Shown here piece by piece: positions 10,388-21,983 of a DNA stretch of 64,000 nucleotides (positions within the stretch are counted from its first letter, which is position 1; each line of letters begins with the position of its first letter). The notes under the pieces are model-generated. The model searched no databases and was not told the origin of the DNA. It saw only the letters and a program-made list of their open reading frames with translations. Origin of the DNA: Cryptomeria japonica. Its lineage: Eukaryota > Streptophyta > Pinopsida > Cupressales > Cupressaceae. The position numbers were made by a program, and so were the translations under genes. Location: assembly GCF_030272615.1 (NCBI RefSeq), contig NC_081412.1, positions 26,072,501 to 26,136,500 on the forward strand, written 5' to 3'.

Positions 10388-11991
10388 TGAAATATCCCCT
10401 GTCCTAATTATGATTGGAAACAATGAATATTTGCTGTCCAAGTTGCGTGTTATGCAGTTCTGAAGTTTGTGTGTTACGCTGACAGAGTTTTCAGATTGAA
10501 ATGAAGACCATCTTACATGAACATTTCATTAAAAATCAATTCTATATGACTCTTCTAAATCGATAGATGACTAGAAACGCTTAAGCAACATTCTATGGAA
10601 GATATTTATAAGTCTAAGCCATCAAAACCATGTCCTACAGCAGACTGACATTATGACAAACACTTGGTATACATCTTCAGACAAATGCAAATGTAGATGC
10701 AAATCCAAACCCCTCTCTCCTTTATTTCATTTGGTTATTCAAAATCATTACATAGGCAACAAAGTGATCACTATAAAGACTGTTCTTATGGACCTTTTTC
10801 AGACAGTCTGAAGACAAAATGACAGTCCTAATCTTGGCATTCAATACTGAAAATTACAATGAAATTTTATTAGCAAATGAACCTAGCAAAGACACCTTGA
10901 AGAAGCAAGCAATATCATGATCTACGATGCCTCCAACGAGTCAATTCGTCCACCTTTACAGATCGCCCCTGCTGCTGCTATTAAGGTCTGATATATTCAT
11001 GTATGACAGCTTGCAAGACCTCCAATCCTCTCCTAAAAAGATCGCCCTTTCTCCTTAAGCCTAGCGCTATCCTTATTGATGAAGTTCGAAGTCAAATTGA
11101 AGAGTTATAAGCCAAGTCGAGGGTGCACCACATACAGGTTCGATTCTGATTCTGAACTGATATGAGGTCGATATTCCCACAAAACCTTCTCTAATTGACA
11201 CCAAAGACATCGCCCTTGCCTTCTAATGGAATCGGTGACTTCAAACTTAGCTTTGGTTGCCTCAATGATGAAAGATGAACAAAATCGTGGGTGTAGAGTC
11301 TGAGATCGATTTTATTATCAGACCTGCAAATAGACCAATTCTTCATGCATTTCAACCTCTAATCATTTACTCATAATATCGCCCATTAGTCTCAAGGAAA
11401 GCTGATGCATAAAGAGCACTCAATCTGAAACATCTGAAGACGCCATGTATCTTCCATCCACCATGAAAGGTTCAGCAAACTCATTAAGCAAAATTAGGAA
11501 GACTGAGGTGTCTCCCTCTCAAAAGCAACCCCTCGGAAAATCTCTCGCTTCCTCAGTTATGCCAACCATCGGGAGTTTTCGTTCCCAAATGATTATCTGC
11601 AAAAAACCCTTCGGCTCCACAAGTCTACACAAGAAGAGATACTCAACAACTGATGCCCAACAATGAATCACCTCCCTCTATTTATTTCTTTCTTATCCAG
11701 TCATACGATTCCTTCTAGAAGATCTCTTCTTATCGGGTAGGTACACTTTATTTTTATTTTATTACACATTAATTTAATTGCACTTTATAAAATATTATTA
11801 TATTATAATCAAAGTGCACACGTCTCACAATACGTGTAATCTCCTTATTTTGCCATAAACCCAATAGACATGAAATGTGAAGCCATGAATCACTGCAACT
11901 CGACCCCCTATTCAATCCTCTTGGCCTACGAGGGCTGGATGATAGGCCAATCCCGTGAAACTCTGAGGACTAATGAGAAGGGGACATTACA
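10388..11991 (-). mobile_element. 5' LTR of the minus-strand gypsy element
   Basis: On the minus strand the LTR starts TGTAATGTCCCC at 11991 and ends GGGGATATTTCA at 10388. The two ends form an imperfect 12-bp inverted repeat (TG...CA rule). It is followed at once by the PBS and then by the gag frame, so orientation is clear. Length is about 1.6 kb. A TATA-like AAATAAATAGAGG lies near 11675-11690. No partner 3' LTR is visible, consistent with truncation near 8090. The plus-strand open stretch 11445-11666 within it looks fortuitous. Confidence 0.7.
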
Positions 11992-13085
11992 CCAACCATA
12001 AAGGATAATGTTTGATATCAGAAATTTGGGTTGTTGTGGCTTCCAAAAAATTATTTCCATATGGATGTTATATCCCAATTAGCTGCTTACTCATCACAAA
12101 CAATACGATTCAACCTTTCATAATCCATCTAAAAGTATTCTTTAGAAGAAAAGGGAAGGACTTCAAACAACTTCCCATCTTCTGCAGCCTCAACAAAGAA
12201 GCATGGTCTAACTCTAAGCTCTCAAGTACAAGTAATTTAGACTCTGAGCCAGGAAATCTTAGTGGTATTACTTAAGTCTAGTTTATTTTTACTCAATATT
12301 CCCCACTAGTTCGAGGCAAAATTCTTTGCAAAGTCTTGGAAACTTGGGAACTAACACTTAATAGCCTTAGTTTTGTATTGCCTCTAGGAAACTGGAATTA
12401 TTCTATCATCTTATAAAGTTTCCTGGCATTAAAAAGAGTTAAAGTTTCTGCAGCTATTCATGTATTTTACTAAAAAAGTTTATACATTCTGAACAAATTC
12501 ATTGTACTGTAATGTATTACTAAATTTTTAATTATAAATCACATTATATTTTATATCTAACTCACACATGTGTACACAGATACACACACATGCCCACCCA
12601 CCACTTGCCCCCGCCCCCCTGCACACACACACACACACCTGCAAGTCCACATGCAGAGACACCCAAACGCATTTTGATTGGGAATGCCAATTCTCAAACA
12701 AAAGAGGATACAACCACCAGACATGGCAAAGAAAGATGTCAATGGGAGATGGGAACTAGATAGGGGATGCTAATTCTTCACAAATGAAGCAACGATTTAC
12801 ACCAAACATGAACAGGTTTGGGAGTTGCAGATATTGGATTGGGTATGCTAATTCTATAAATGAGGGATATGGGTTACCAGAAACACCAAAAAAGAAATAT
12901 CAAAATATTAAAACTATAAATTTCAGAAGACTAAAAAACATTACAAGACTACTAGATTGAATAATCAACATTACATTATAGGGAAATATAGATTGTTATT
13001 TTTCGGGTCATAGTGATGCCACAAGCCCAATTTTGTGCAGGGGACAAAGAGATTTCTTCCCATTTACCTTATTTATAAACAAATT
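11992..13085. other. Intergenic sequence with no supported gene
   Basis: AT-rich sequence. A plus-strand open stretch at 12012-12275 shows no recognisable domain. The only clear structure is the CA-rich tract at 12565-12645. Confidence 0.4.
12565..12645. repeat. CA-rich microsatellite
   Basis: Imperfect CACACA/CACC-rich tract, including an uninterrupted (CA)8-type run near 12622-12640. Short ORFs on both strands here are by-products of the dinucleotide repeat. Confidence 0.8.
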
Positions 13086-13087
13086 TT

Positions 13088-13540
13088 ATGTCTCCTGATT
13101 TCAATCTCCTGAACAAGCTCAGAAGCATGTAATGTTTTTTAATATTCATTATGGCAGATGGATGCTTATAAGGTACTAGTTGAATTCAGATGTATTGAGA
13201 TTCAAACAAAATCGTAAATATGAATAAAATATTGTACCCCTTGTTTTCAAACTCGTGACCAAGTTTAGATGTGTGTATTGTGAGAAAAATATCAATCGTG
13301 TTATGGTAGATGGACAGAACACCAGTTAAATTCACATGAACTGTGATTTAAGCAGAATTGCAAGCGATAAGAATAATATTTCTAATTTTCTACCCCTTAT
13401 TCCAACCTTGTGACCAAGCTCCAAAGTATCTATTGGTAATTTTAAAGATATTCACTTGCTTTATAGTAGATGGACAGAGTACCTATTGAGTTGATATGAA
13501 CTGAAAATTAAGATTGTAAGTAATAACAACAAAATTAAAG
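13088..13540. repeat. Three degenerate tandem units of about 140-165 bp
   Basis: Shared landmarks recur in order three times: a tgaccaagct-type segment, ttatggtagatggacag, a ttgaattcacatgaact-type segment, and an aattgcaag/aagtaataa segment (around 13110, 13250 and 13405). Copies are strongly diverged. No coding sense. Confidence 0.55.
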
Positions 13541-13604
13541 GGTTGTGGTGAAGTGACAAATAAGAAATTGCGAGTGATATGAATAAAAATAAAAAGTCAA
13601 AAGA

Positions 13605-13670
13605 GTTGTGGTGTAATGGTAAAGAAATTGCATGAGATAACCACACCAGAATTCAAATCACCACATAGCA
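13605..13670 (+). repeat. tRNA-derived SINE-like head (degenerate)
   Basis: GTTGTGGTGTAATGGTAAAG followed about 35 nt later by CAGAATTCAAATC resembles the A and B boxes of RNA polymerase III promoters in tRNA-derived SINEs. A partial copy of the A-box side occurs at 13540-13580. No tail or target duplication is visible, so this is tentative. Confidence 0.35.
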
Positions 13671-13871
13671 ATACAAGTATTGTGCTGGTAATAATTCCAA
13701 ATTCCAATTACAGTTACATTCCAAGAAGCACTCTAGGCACAGATGTTCTTGTAGCCTTTGAAATCAAAGAAAACAAATACAAATAAAGAGAAATCATATA
13801 TGTTATCACTTACCCTTAGCACAAAAATCCCAAAAAATACGAACAAAAATAAATATGATTGTTCTGACCTT

Positions 13872-13945
13872 TTCCGAATGGTATGAGCTCAAGAGGTAAT
13901 CACAAATGCTTTCATAGTGGAGATCTGAATTCAAATCCCTAATAG
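13872..13945 (+). repeat. Second SINE-like tRNA head (degenerate)
   Basis: AATGGTATGAGCTCAAGAGG followed by CTGAATTCAAATCCCTAA gives an A-box/B-box spacing like that at 13605-13670. It may be a second insertion or part of the same duplicated SINE region. Confidence 0.3.
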
Positions 13946-13981
13946 ATATGTTACAAGCTTAACTATACAAAATGTTGAAGG

Positions 13982-14410
13982 TTGAATTTTGTGAATCGGG
14001 TAAACATCAATGCAGAAGTAAAAGTTGAATGTAAAACAATGTTTTGTGGGCATGTATCAAAAGAAGGATGGTTGATCAAAGAAAGAGAAATACTATCACA
14101 GATTCATATTCACACTTATATCGTAGCAATAAGAGATAATAGTTGCACAAGTGATAATGAGATGTCTAATTATTTCTTCGCTCTTAGAGATGCATTATTT
14201 GAAGCCTATTGCTCTAAAAGAGGTGAAGGGACCCAATTTTCTCAAAGACCACCACTATCAGATGATGTATGGAAAAGTTCACTACTAGAAGATGATTTTT
14301 TCTTAAAATGTATACTTTGATAATGATCTAATGCTTGAAGATTTAGACCTTGACAAGTTGTCAAATGGAGGCTCACTTAATGAAAATGATGATGAGATGT
14401 TTCCACTGTG
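13982..14410 (+). pseudogene. Unidentified coding-like remnant
   Basis: A plus-strand frame is open at 13982-14320 (about 112 codons); a neighbouring frame carries on with an acidic stretch (LEDLDLDKLSNG) to about 14410, suggesting a frameshift near 14310. No domain is recognised. It may be an old transposon ORF or chance; the acidic, helical tail is the only reason to list it. Confidence 0.2.
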
Positions 14411-15480
14411 AGGTGTACAATTGATACCCCTTGTATAGCCAAAAAGTCAAGAACAGTGATGGAAAAAAAATTTCAGTAGCTTCAACATTTCCTTAAGGAT
14501 CATACTTGTATTGAGTTCAATGTTACATATGTCAAAGTGACAATTTAAGAGGATCAAATCAAACATTTAGTGATTGCTATTCCTATAAATCTGCTATAGC
14601 TGTAGGAACTTACTAGATACCTTCAATAGAAGGCTCGATATCTCCACCTACTAGAGAGGTTTTTCCTTATGGAAGAAGACCATCTGGAACTAATATATAT
14701 CAATAATTTCATGCTAGATTTTTCATTGTATCATCATTCCTATGATCCTATTCACCTGAACCTTGGCTCTTTATAAGAGTTTTGCAAAGGTTTTCAGGAT
14801 ATGTACTATCATGATTGAATTCTCAACCCATGTGGAGAGGCTGCTACATTTCCTAGCATGTAAATGGTTTCATGTAAACCATTTTGTTTCCCTTTGTTGT
14901 CTCCCGTAACAGTGCTTTACTTTTTTATTCTAGATTATTTTTTATTGTGTACCATTTTATCTCCTCTTACTATGATGTGACATCATGTTTTCTCCTTGGG
15001 TAGGTGATTCAATAATGTTAGTCTTTAGGTGATTTAGGAATATTCTAGCTCTATTGCTCAACTAATAAAGCAACAATCTACTAAAAAATTGGATTATGCA
15101 GTTCTCTTATGCCTTAGTCAATTGTTGTACCCATACAAAAGAAATTGTATTGTGTCAAATTCTAAAGCTAAAATTTGTTATCTTCGTCAAAGTGCAAGTC
15201 ATGACCAAGTTACGTCCAATTTGTTTTGTCTTGTTGTTTTTGTGGTTATTTTTCGAATGTTCATAGGATTATGGAATGAGGCCCTTGCCAATATTTGTCA
15301 TGGCCAAGGAAATTTTTTAATGGAGAAATTTCCCGAGGCTAAGGTCAATAATGCACCTAATATAGGAAGGATTCCTAAAATCAATAAAAAAATTCTTAAC
15401 ACTAAAGGGGGCACCAAATATTATAACATGCACCTCATGATGGCATGTTCAATTTCAAGATTCAAAGCGTGTGTTTGAGG
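14411..15480. other. Sequence without a supported gene
   Basis: AT-rich DNA. The plus-strand open stretch 15089-15478 (129 codons) has no domain I recognise and no neighbouring coding features, so it is left uncalled. Confidence 0.35.
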
Positions 15481-16420
15481 AGTAAGTGTGGACCTAAAAA
15501 GAGAAAAATAGAAAGACCATTGTCAAGTCTACATGAGGTTGCGTGGCATGCCCTTCTATGCGAAGCTTGATTAAAAGCAAGAAGGGAAATGTTTAGGCGT
15601 ACGTCAAAGGAGGAAATTCAAATTCACATCAAAAGTGTAAAGATCTTTCCTAGCATGTGCCTAAGAGAAGAAGCACCTCTCATTAAAGGATTACACAATA
15701 AGAATAGGAATGTGTACAAGGCAAAATGCAAAATGAATAAGTATTTGTGTTGGCACACCAAGAAGAAAAGCATGGGGTAAATCATATTTGTCTTAAGTCT
15801 AAGCCAAAGGGGTGGACCTAGTTGTGCTCACCAATTCAAAGGGGAAATCCAAATTTAAAAAATAGACTTAAAATTTGTTTATACAAGTGCACACCTACTA
15901 GTCTAGGGCAAACCTGTAAAAAGCAGAAACAAATTTTCAATTCAAAAATTTGGATATCTATTCATAAGTCCGCACCTGGTGCTAAGGTGCACAGCTCGCA
16001 AAGGAAAATTTGTAGTTCAAAAACACCATCTCAATCAGCACAAACCTAAGGGACAAAGACAAGCAAATTGAAAAATGGTAGTCTTGTTTTAAGGTGCCCA
16101 ATTTGGGTGCTAGGCCACACCTCATCAAAGGAGGATTCATTTTCAAATTCAAAAGATCAAAACACAATTATCAAGTGTGCATCTAGGTTTTTGGTGCTCA
16201 CCTCACCAAGGTAGCTTTCAAATCCAGTTAGCAAGTGAACATCTAGGATGTACGTGCACACCTTACCAAATGGATATTACAAATTTCAAATATTATTTTA
16301 ACTTATGTTCATAGGTGCACACTTGCTGAGAAAGTGCAAAAATGTACAAAAGAAAACAAAAGTGCTAGTTCAACGTTTGATTTGTGGTGTGTTTCTGCAC
16401 CTATAAAGTAAAAGTGTGAA
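15480..16420. repeat. Degenerate minisatellite with a GGTGCACACCT motif
   Basis: The motif family (a)aGGTGCacACCT...cAAAGGAaatTTCAAATTCAAAA recurs about every 80-110 bp (clear examples near 15890, 15975, 16090, 16190, 16250 and 16310). Copies are badly diverged. GGTGCACACC is itself partly self-complementary. Confidence 0.5.
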
Positions 16421-17590
16421 CTTATCAAAGAGATTCAAAACGTCAAAGTGGATTTCCAAGGTTTTCTAGATATCTTCAAAGGGCTAGCCATGATTAGATG
16501 AAAAGCCACTAATCATCAAAGTCATCAAGAGCCTCCTATTCTAAAGTCTATTTTTAGCCATGGTAAAAAATACCTTGTAATAATTTTAGTGGTCACCATT
16601 TACAAGTTCTGTTTAACCAAAGCTAATTATAACCCACTCTTTTTTTCGTGTTCCCTATTTTTAGATGGCACTGTTTACAACCTAAGCTATTTTTAACGTG
16701 ACAAGTTTTTTGAGGAGTCAACTATATTTAAATAATCTGTCTTTAGATCTCTTTTCATATGGGTGATTGAAACTTAAATGAGAGTTAATAATACTTTGAT
16801 CCATCAATCTAAATAGTGGTTGCAAGGTTTTAGAATAAAATTTAATGGATAGGATATTTTATAATAACGATTGCATGCAATGCAATCGAGTTATTCCTAC
16901 AGAAAAAGTAGCAATTAGCTTTTTGTTTATTTTTGTGCAATAATTTTATAAACATTATAAATGGCATTTGCTCTTAGATTTCCAATGGTAATTCTCACAC
17001 CTGCATAGTGGTAAAATTGTTCAGTATTAATATTGATCCAAAATTTAGTGCTCACTCAATTGAATTCATTATGCATATTTTGCTTTCAAATTGCTAATGA
17101 AACGTTTTGTTATGTGTGCTAAAGTAGATTAAATTGCATTTAGTGAGTTTACAAGCTTTCTATTGCAGAGTTGTTCAAAGTTGAAAATTGTGGCTCTGTA
17201 CTAATCCCTTAAAATTAATTTACCACAGTGTTATGTCCTTATCTGTCTTAGCCTATTCAATCTTTATGTGTACTTGCAGTGCTCAAACTCTGTTTTTTGT
17301 TAAATAATATGTCTATAGTCCTAAGATTTATTTTTCGTCATAGAGTATAAAAATCTTGCACCTTGAGTTGAAGAGTGTCTAAATCTTTTGCCCTAGGTGA
17401 ATCCAAAAAGTCACACATTTAGTTTTATTCAGCATGAGTATCAACCAACATAGAAAAACATTGCAAAGATTGCAAATAATCATTACATATTGTTCATATT
17501 AGGTTAGTTTTGATTTTACAAGAAGCATCCCCTTCTAATTCAAAGAGCGGTTCAACTACAAATCTATTTAGTTTTTTGTTGAACTAAAAG
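16421..17590. other. AT-rich sequence, nothing supported
   Basis: No ORF of note, no repeat edge and no RNA gene are seen on either strand. A brief palindromic patch TTGCATGCAATGCAA sits near 16873. Confidence 0.4.
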
Positions 17591-18615
17591 GTGCAAATTA
17601 AAACGATAACACTACATCTAATTCTAGGTGTAAACACTGAAAATGTTTTAAGTGTTGAATACTATTAACTACTACGTCCAATTCTTGGTATGCGTTGAAT
17701 TTTGAATAAGATGAACATGTAGAAATGTTGAATATTGAATTATGTAAACTACGACATTAGGTTTTAGGTGTGACACACCCCAATGGATGAAACTAGAGGC
17801 AAGCCATGTTGAATGTTGAATCAAGTATAAATATAGAAAATGATGAATGTTGAATCTCGTTAACTATTTCATCCAATTTTAGGTGTGGCATACCACAACA
17901 TACAAGGCAAGGTGCAAATCCTACATGAAACTAAATCCAATTTTGGGTGTGGTATACCCTAATGGACGAAGCCAAGTGCAAGTTCTAGGTGAAACTAAAT
18001 CAATTCTAGTGTGCCTTACTCCAAAAAGAAACGCTAGGTACAAGTCATGTTGAATTTAAATTAGGTGTAAATGTGCAAAATGTATTTATTGAATCCTCTA
18101 AACAACTACGTTATATTCTAGGTGTAGCATACCCTGAGTGAAGCTACATCCAATTTTGTTTGTGGTATACCCCAAAAAACAATGTCAAGTGTAAATCCTA
18201 AGTGAAACTAAATCCAATTGCTAGTGTAACATACTCCAATGAATGAGGGCAGGTGCAAGTTTTGAGAGCAAATTACATATAATTCTGGTTATGGGAGGTT
18301 TGGGTGAAACTACATCCAATTCTAGGCATAGCATACCCAATGACGAGGACAAGTGCAAATCCTAAGTGAAACTAAAAAAATTACGTGTGTGGAGTACCCA
18401 AACAGATGAGAGGTTATATGTAATTACTGGATGAAACTACATCCAATTCTGGGATTGGCATAGGGCAATGGACCAGGCCAAGTGCAAGTCATGCTGATTG
18501 TTGGATTAAGTGTAAATGTACAAAATCAAAATGCTAAATGTTGAATCCTGTAAACTACCATATCCAATTATGATTATAGCTTACCCAACAGACGAGGCCC
18601 AATGCAAGTCCTGAA
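17590..18615. repeat. Degenerate tandem array, units of about 65-70 bp with longer variants
   Basis: The unit is roughly: gaaactacatccaattct, aggtgtggcatacccaa, tggacgaggccaagtg, caagtcctaggt. At least 12 recognisable units occur. Some are lengthened to about 130 bp by an insert around catgttgaatgttgaatc...tgtaaatgtacaaaatg, giving a higher-order pattern. The array ends about 110 bp from the PhyH exon 2 and lies in what should be its second intron. Confidence 0.7.
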
Positions 18616-18724
18616 TCAATTTTAACAGAAAAACACCCCTTGGTTTTGACACCTTAGTTGCTGGACACCCGACAAACAGAAATTGCCAAAAAGAAAAAAC
18701 TGCAGCGGGAGATACTTATCTGAC

Positions 18725-19069
18725 CTTCAAAGAAGAATGAGATTTTTTCTGCACTCTCGTAGAAATGGTTGGCCGTTAGTTCTTGCTGGTTTTTGGATGA
18801 AAAAATCGAAGAATCTGACGGGTCAAACGCCTCCAACAATTCCCTCATCCGCTGCATCATTTGTCCGCATTCTTCAGGGTTTGCAAACCCTTCAATCACC
18901 AAATATCCTAAAGAATACAAAATATAAATTAGCTATGAAACAGTGAATTTCATCTGAGCATATAAATATTGAGCTGAATTTTTTTTATTTTGAAGAATGG
19001 AATTTACAAACCTTTTGAGTTGAAATACTGCAGTTGCTCTGCAGTGAGACTTCCTTGAATGTTATTCAT
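18725..19069 (-). CDS. Phytanoyl-CoA dioxygenase (PhyH) gene, exons 1-2 only
   Basis: Exon 1 (19069-19012) starts at an ATG and encodes MNNIQGSLTAEQLQYFNSK. A 104-nt intron (19011-18908, GT...TTTAG) follows; exon 2 (18907-18725) encodes a segment running from GYLVIEGFANPEE through NHFYESAEKISFFFEG. This matches the N-terminus of plant PhyH-family proteins, which are Fe(II)/2-oxoglutarate-dependent 2-hydroxylases of phytanoyl-CoA used in branched-chain (phytol) breakdown, usually peroxisomal. Exon 2 ends in phase 1 at GAAG|GTCAGA. The iron-binding HxD...H residues and the C-terminus are encoded by later exons that I do not find to the left within the window. Either the next intron is very long (common in conifers) or the gene is a 5' fragment. 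No stop or frameshift disrupts the two exons. Confidence 0.8.
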
Positions 19070-19765
19070 GCTTTTTTTTTCCTCTACTGTTCTCTCTTCT
19101 CTAATATTTATTTTAATTCTGGCTTCCAACCCTGTCGGATATTTCCAGAGTATGATTGATTTCCAACCAGCTGGTTTATGGAGACTATTTCACCAAATTC
19201 AAGATTTCAACAAATGATCGAGAAATAAATAATTAACGTATCAATGCAATACAATTGTTTTACCGGGCACCGTCTGAATCAGATCGGATTAATTCAGGTC
19301 AATGTTTTCCCTTGGGAACAATCATATTTTATTTAAATGTCAAATTTGTCTTTCAAACGCAAGTGCTTGGTTGGTAATCCTCCTTTAGATTATATTGCTC
19401 ATGTAAGCAGAAACGTCTATCATGTTTGCTTGACCGCCTCATTGTGTAAGCTCTTATCCCCCGCTTGGAGAGGAAGAACAAAATCTTGAAGGAGGGTGGT
19501 TATTAATTGAAGATTTATTGTTGTAACGGTTCAAATTGTATATTTATGATTTGGGTTGGTTTTCATTAGGGTATCTTAAATATTATAATTAGTTTAGAAG
19601 TGGTGTCTTGGTAGGATTTAATAATTAGTTTAAAATTGGTATATTTTTATTAAAGTTGGTTGATAATAGCATTATGTTTTGATTTGTTGTTTTTCAGATT
19701 TAGAGATTGAGCTTAATTTTTATTAGATCTACTATTCATCATCTTGAATCAAATTTGTAAATGTT
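19070..19765. other. Presumed PhyH 5' flank
   Basis: Directly upstream (minus strand) of the PhyH ATG is a pyrimidine/AG-rich leader (19071-19110), then ordinary sequence. A slightly GC-richer patch at 19260-19460 may be the promoter. No convincing TATA box is singled out. Confidence 0.35.
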
Positions 19766-21149
19766 TTTTTATATTAAAAGCAGTCAAAACAAGGGGGTTG
19801 TCCCAGATACAGATAAGAAAATAGTGGTTAGCCAACTGTCAACAGAGAAGCAATAAAATCACAGCCTCTTAAACTTTCCTCTATCAAAAACTTTAAACAT
19901 GCTATGCATATTAACCGAGTATATAAAAGTCTTAATTAAAATATACCACGCATGGCAAAAGATAGTTAAGTCCAAGCATAACCAGAAACCGTAACTATAA
20001 GCCGACAGACCATTAAAGCCATTCAAAAAACCAGAAACCCAAACCATAGAAAACACAGCTATTTCATTTTGCCATGGCTCCTTTTGGGGAGGAGCTTCCT
20101 TGCCCATTCCTTGGTGAGAAATTTAAAGAAGTCCTTGTAGTCCTCATCCTCCTTTCCTTTACCTTTGAGTGTACTTTCCTGCAAAAGACAAAGGGTGGTC
20201 GTCGAGTTGTGCATTACATTCGGAGCAAACCTAGAGATGTCCTACAGCTTGTTCTCAATGGCCTCCATTCTGCTAGTAATTTCTTGCAGATTTTCAAACA
20301 TGTCATCCACTTTCTTTTCCAAGTCCGCCAGTTTGTCATATGCTTCCTCCTTGATGTTGCTCACTTCCTCCACCACCATCATCTTATCAAACCTGAGAGT
20401 AGGGGATGAAGAGTTTGCCCGAGATTTGGGGTTGGCATCCGGGCTCATGGAATTTTTTGGACTCTCAGAAACATGGGTGGAGCTAGCAGAGTGGGGGGTC
20501 GAGGTGGACTAAAACGGGGCCACATTGTCAAAGTGGATGGAATTCCCAGTTTCATGGGATGAGGAGGGGTCCCTTAAGGATTTCTCAGGGGGTTTAGATG
20601 TCAATCTCATAGAGCGGCGGGGAGTGTTAGCTTCATTCGTAATCTCCACATTAGAGTCAATTTCTTATATTCTCACTTTCTTGAGGGGTTTAGCATCCTC
20701 TGAATGGCGCTTTTATTCTTCTTACTAGAGGAGCCAAGTTCGGGCAACCGAGGAGGGCTTATGTCAGGTTTATCAGCAGCTATGGCCAGAGATTGGCTTT
20801 CAGGCGCATTCTGGACAAAAAACGTGTGAGGGGGGCATAGGGCCAAGTGGAAATTGTAAAGGTGGAGGATAAGGCCTTGGTGGAGAATAGTGAAGTCCTT
20901 GTCTTTCTTCTTGGCTTCTGCAATATCTCTCACATTAGAATACATAGAGTGCAGCAGAAAAAAAGGAATGGAGATAAGATCTTTATTCCTAAGATGGTTA
21001 AGGAAAGGAAGGTGATAGTAGTAGAAGACCCTATACTGTCCTTCACGGGTGAAAATTTCATGATGATGTAGCAGACCTCATCCCAAGGTGACGGAAGCTC
21101 TTCCCGATTGAAGCCGCCAGCGCTCTTCATAGGGTTCTCCCCATCACGG
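19766..21149 (-). mobile_element. Retroposed unit with LINE-like tail and decayed ORF
   Basis: On the minus strand this 1.4-kb unit begins near 21149 (CCGTGATGGGGAGAACC) and ends in TTTTAATATAAAAAAA at 19764-19778. That tail resembles the ends of LINE A (TAATATAAA) and LINE C (TTTAATATAA). A possible 7-bp duplication AAATGTT flanks it (19759-19765 and 21150-21156). Inside, a decayed ORF starts MKSAGGFNREELPSPWDE at about 21130, shifts frame near 20940, then runs to about 20242 through a basic/proline-rich part and a coiled coil (KLADLEKKVDDMFENLQEI). It encodes no RT. It could be a non-autonomous LINE derivative or a retrocopied transposon mRNA; the protein family is not identified. Confidence 0.5.
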
Positions 21150-21229
21150 AAATGTTAACTTGATTTCGATCATTTATATAATTACAGATTTAAACCCCAA
21201 ACTTTTAGAATTTAATTCAAGTTGGGTCT

Positions 21230-21971
21230 TGTAAAGTCCCTACTGTTATTCATTATGAGTCAATGTAGCACACATTTGTGTTTGTTTGTGTATTGTATTG
21301 CAATTAATGACATTCTCATTTATTTTGAGATCTATGGCATATCAATAAATTTTAAAATTTGAGAATAACATCTAAGACAAATAACTTAGAGAATCTATTA
21401 TATATTGCTTGCTTGTGACATCACTTAGGCGCAATTATTTTGTGTCTTTGTTAAGAATTACTTTTTATTTGGTAAAGTTAAATTCCTTTTTCTTTTTACT
21501 TGTAATAATATTCTTAAAGAATCTATGCAAGTCCTTTGTCTCATTTGAGTTCTTACAACTCATTTTATTTATTCCAAATATGTGGAATATTAGATTTCCT
21601 CTTTATGAGGATTGTCACACTTTGCACACATATAAGATGTTAGATGACAAGCTTCGATTGGAGTTACATTTGCAACTCTACTCTCACCTCCATATAATTG
21701 AGGTGCCTCTCTTATTTCTTTATTGTACATTTTTATGCTTAGCGCTCTCTCTCTCTCTTTCTCTCTTTGTAAATTCTTTAGGCTTTATGCCATTTACATA
21801 ATATTAGGGGTTTTTACTTTACTTTTTCCCCTTACAAAACTTGTGTCTCTTTCTTGAATCTTGGTGTGCTTCCTCTTGGTCTTTGGCTTCTCAACTTAAT
21901 GGTAACATTTACTTTCAAACAATTCCTCGTATATTAGTTTATTTCAAGTTTTCCATGCTATTTTCCTTTCA
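21230..21971 (+). mobile_element. LTR (plus strand), 742 bp
   Basis: It starts TGTAAAGTCCC and ends CTTTCA, directly followed by a PBS. The start recalls the TGTAATGTCCCC beginning of the LTRs at 8983 and 11991. A CT-rich tract lies at 21740-21772. No 3' partner LTR was found within the window; the internal part downstream has no coding content, so the element is truncated or non-autonomous. Confidence 0.55.
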
Positions 21972-21983
21972 TGGTATCAGAGC
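21972..21983 (+). other. Primer binding site TGGTATCAGAGC
   Basis: Exact match to the PBS complementary to plant initiator tRNA-Met, immediately after the LTR end. It fixes the LTR's right edge and orientation. Confidence 0.8.

Noticed and set aside
15089-15478. 129-codon plus-strand frame
   Set aside because: No domain, no splice or promoter context, embedded in degenerate repeat DNA.
20074-20728. Plus-strand frames over 20074-20728
   Set aside because: They are antisense shadows of the better-supported minus-strand ORF in the retroposed unit.
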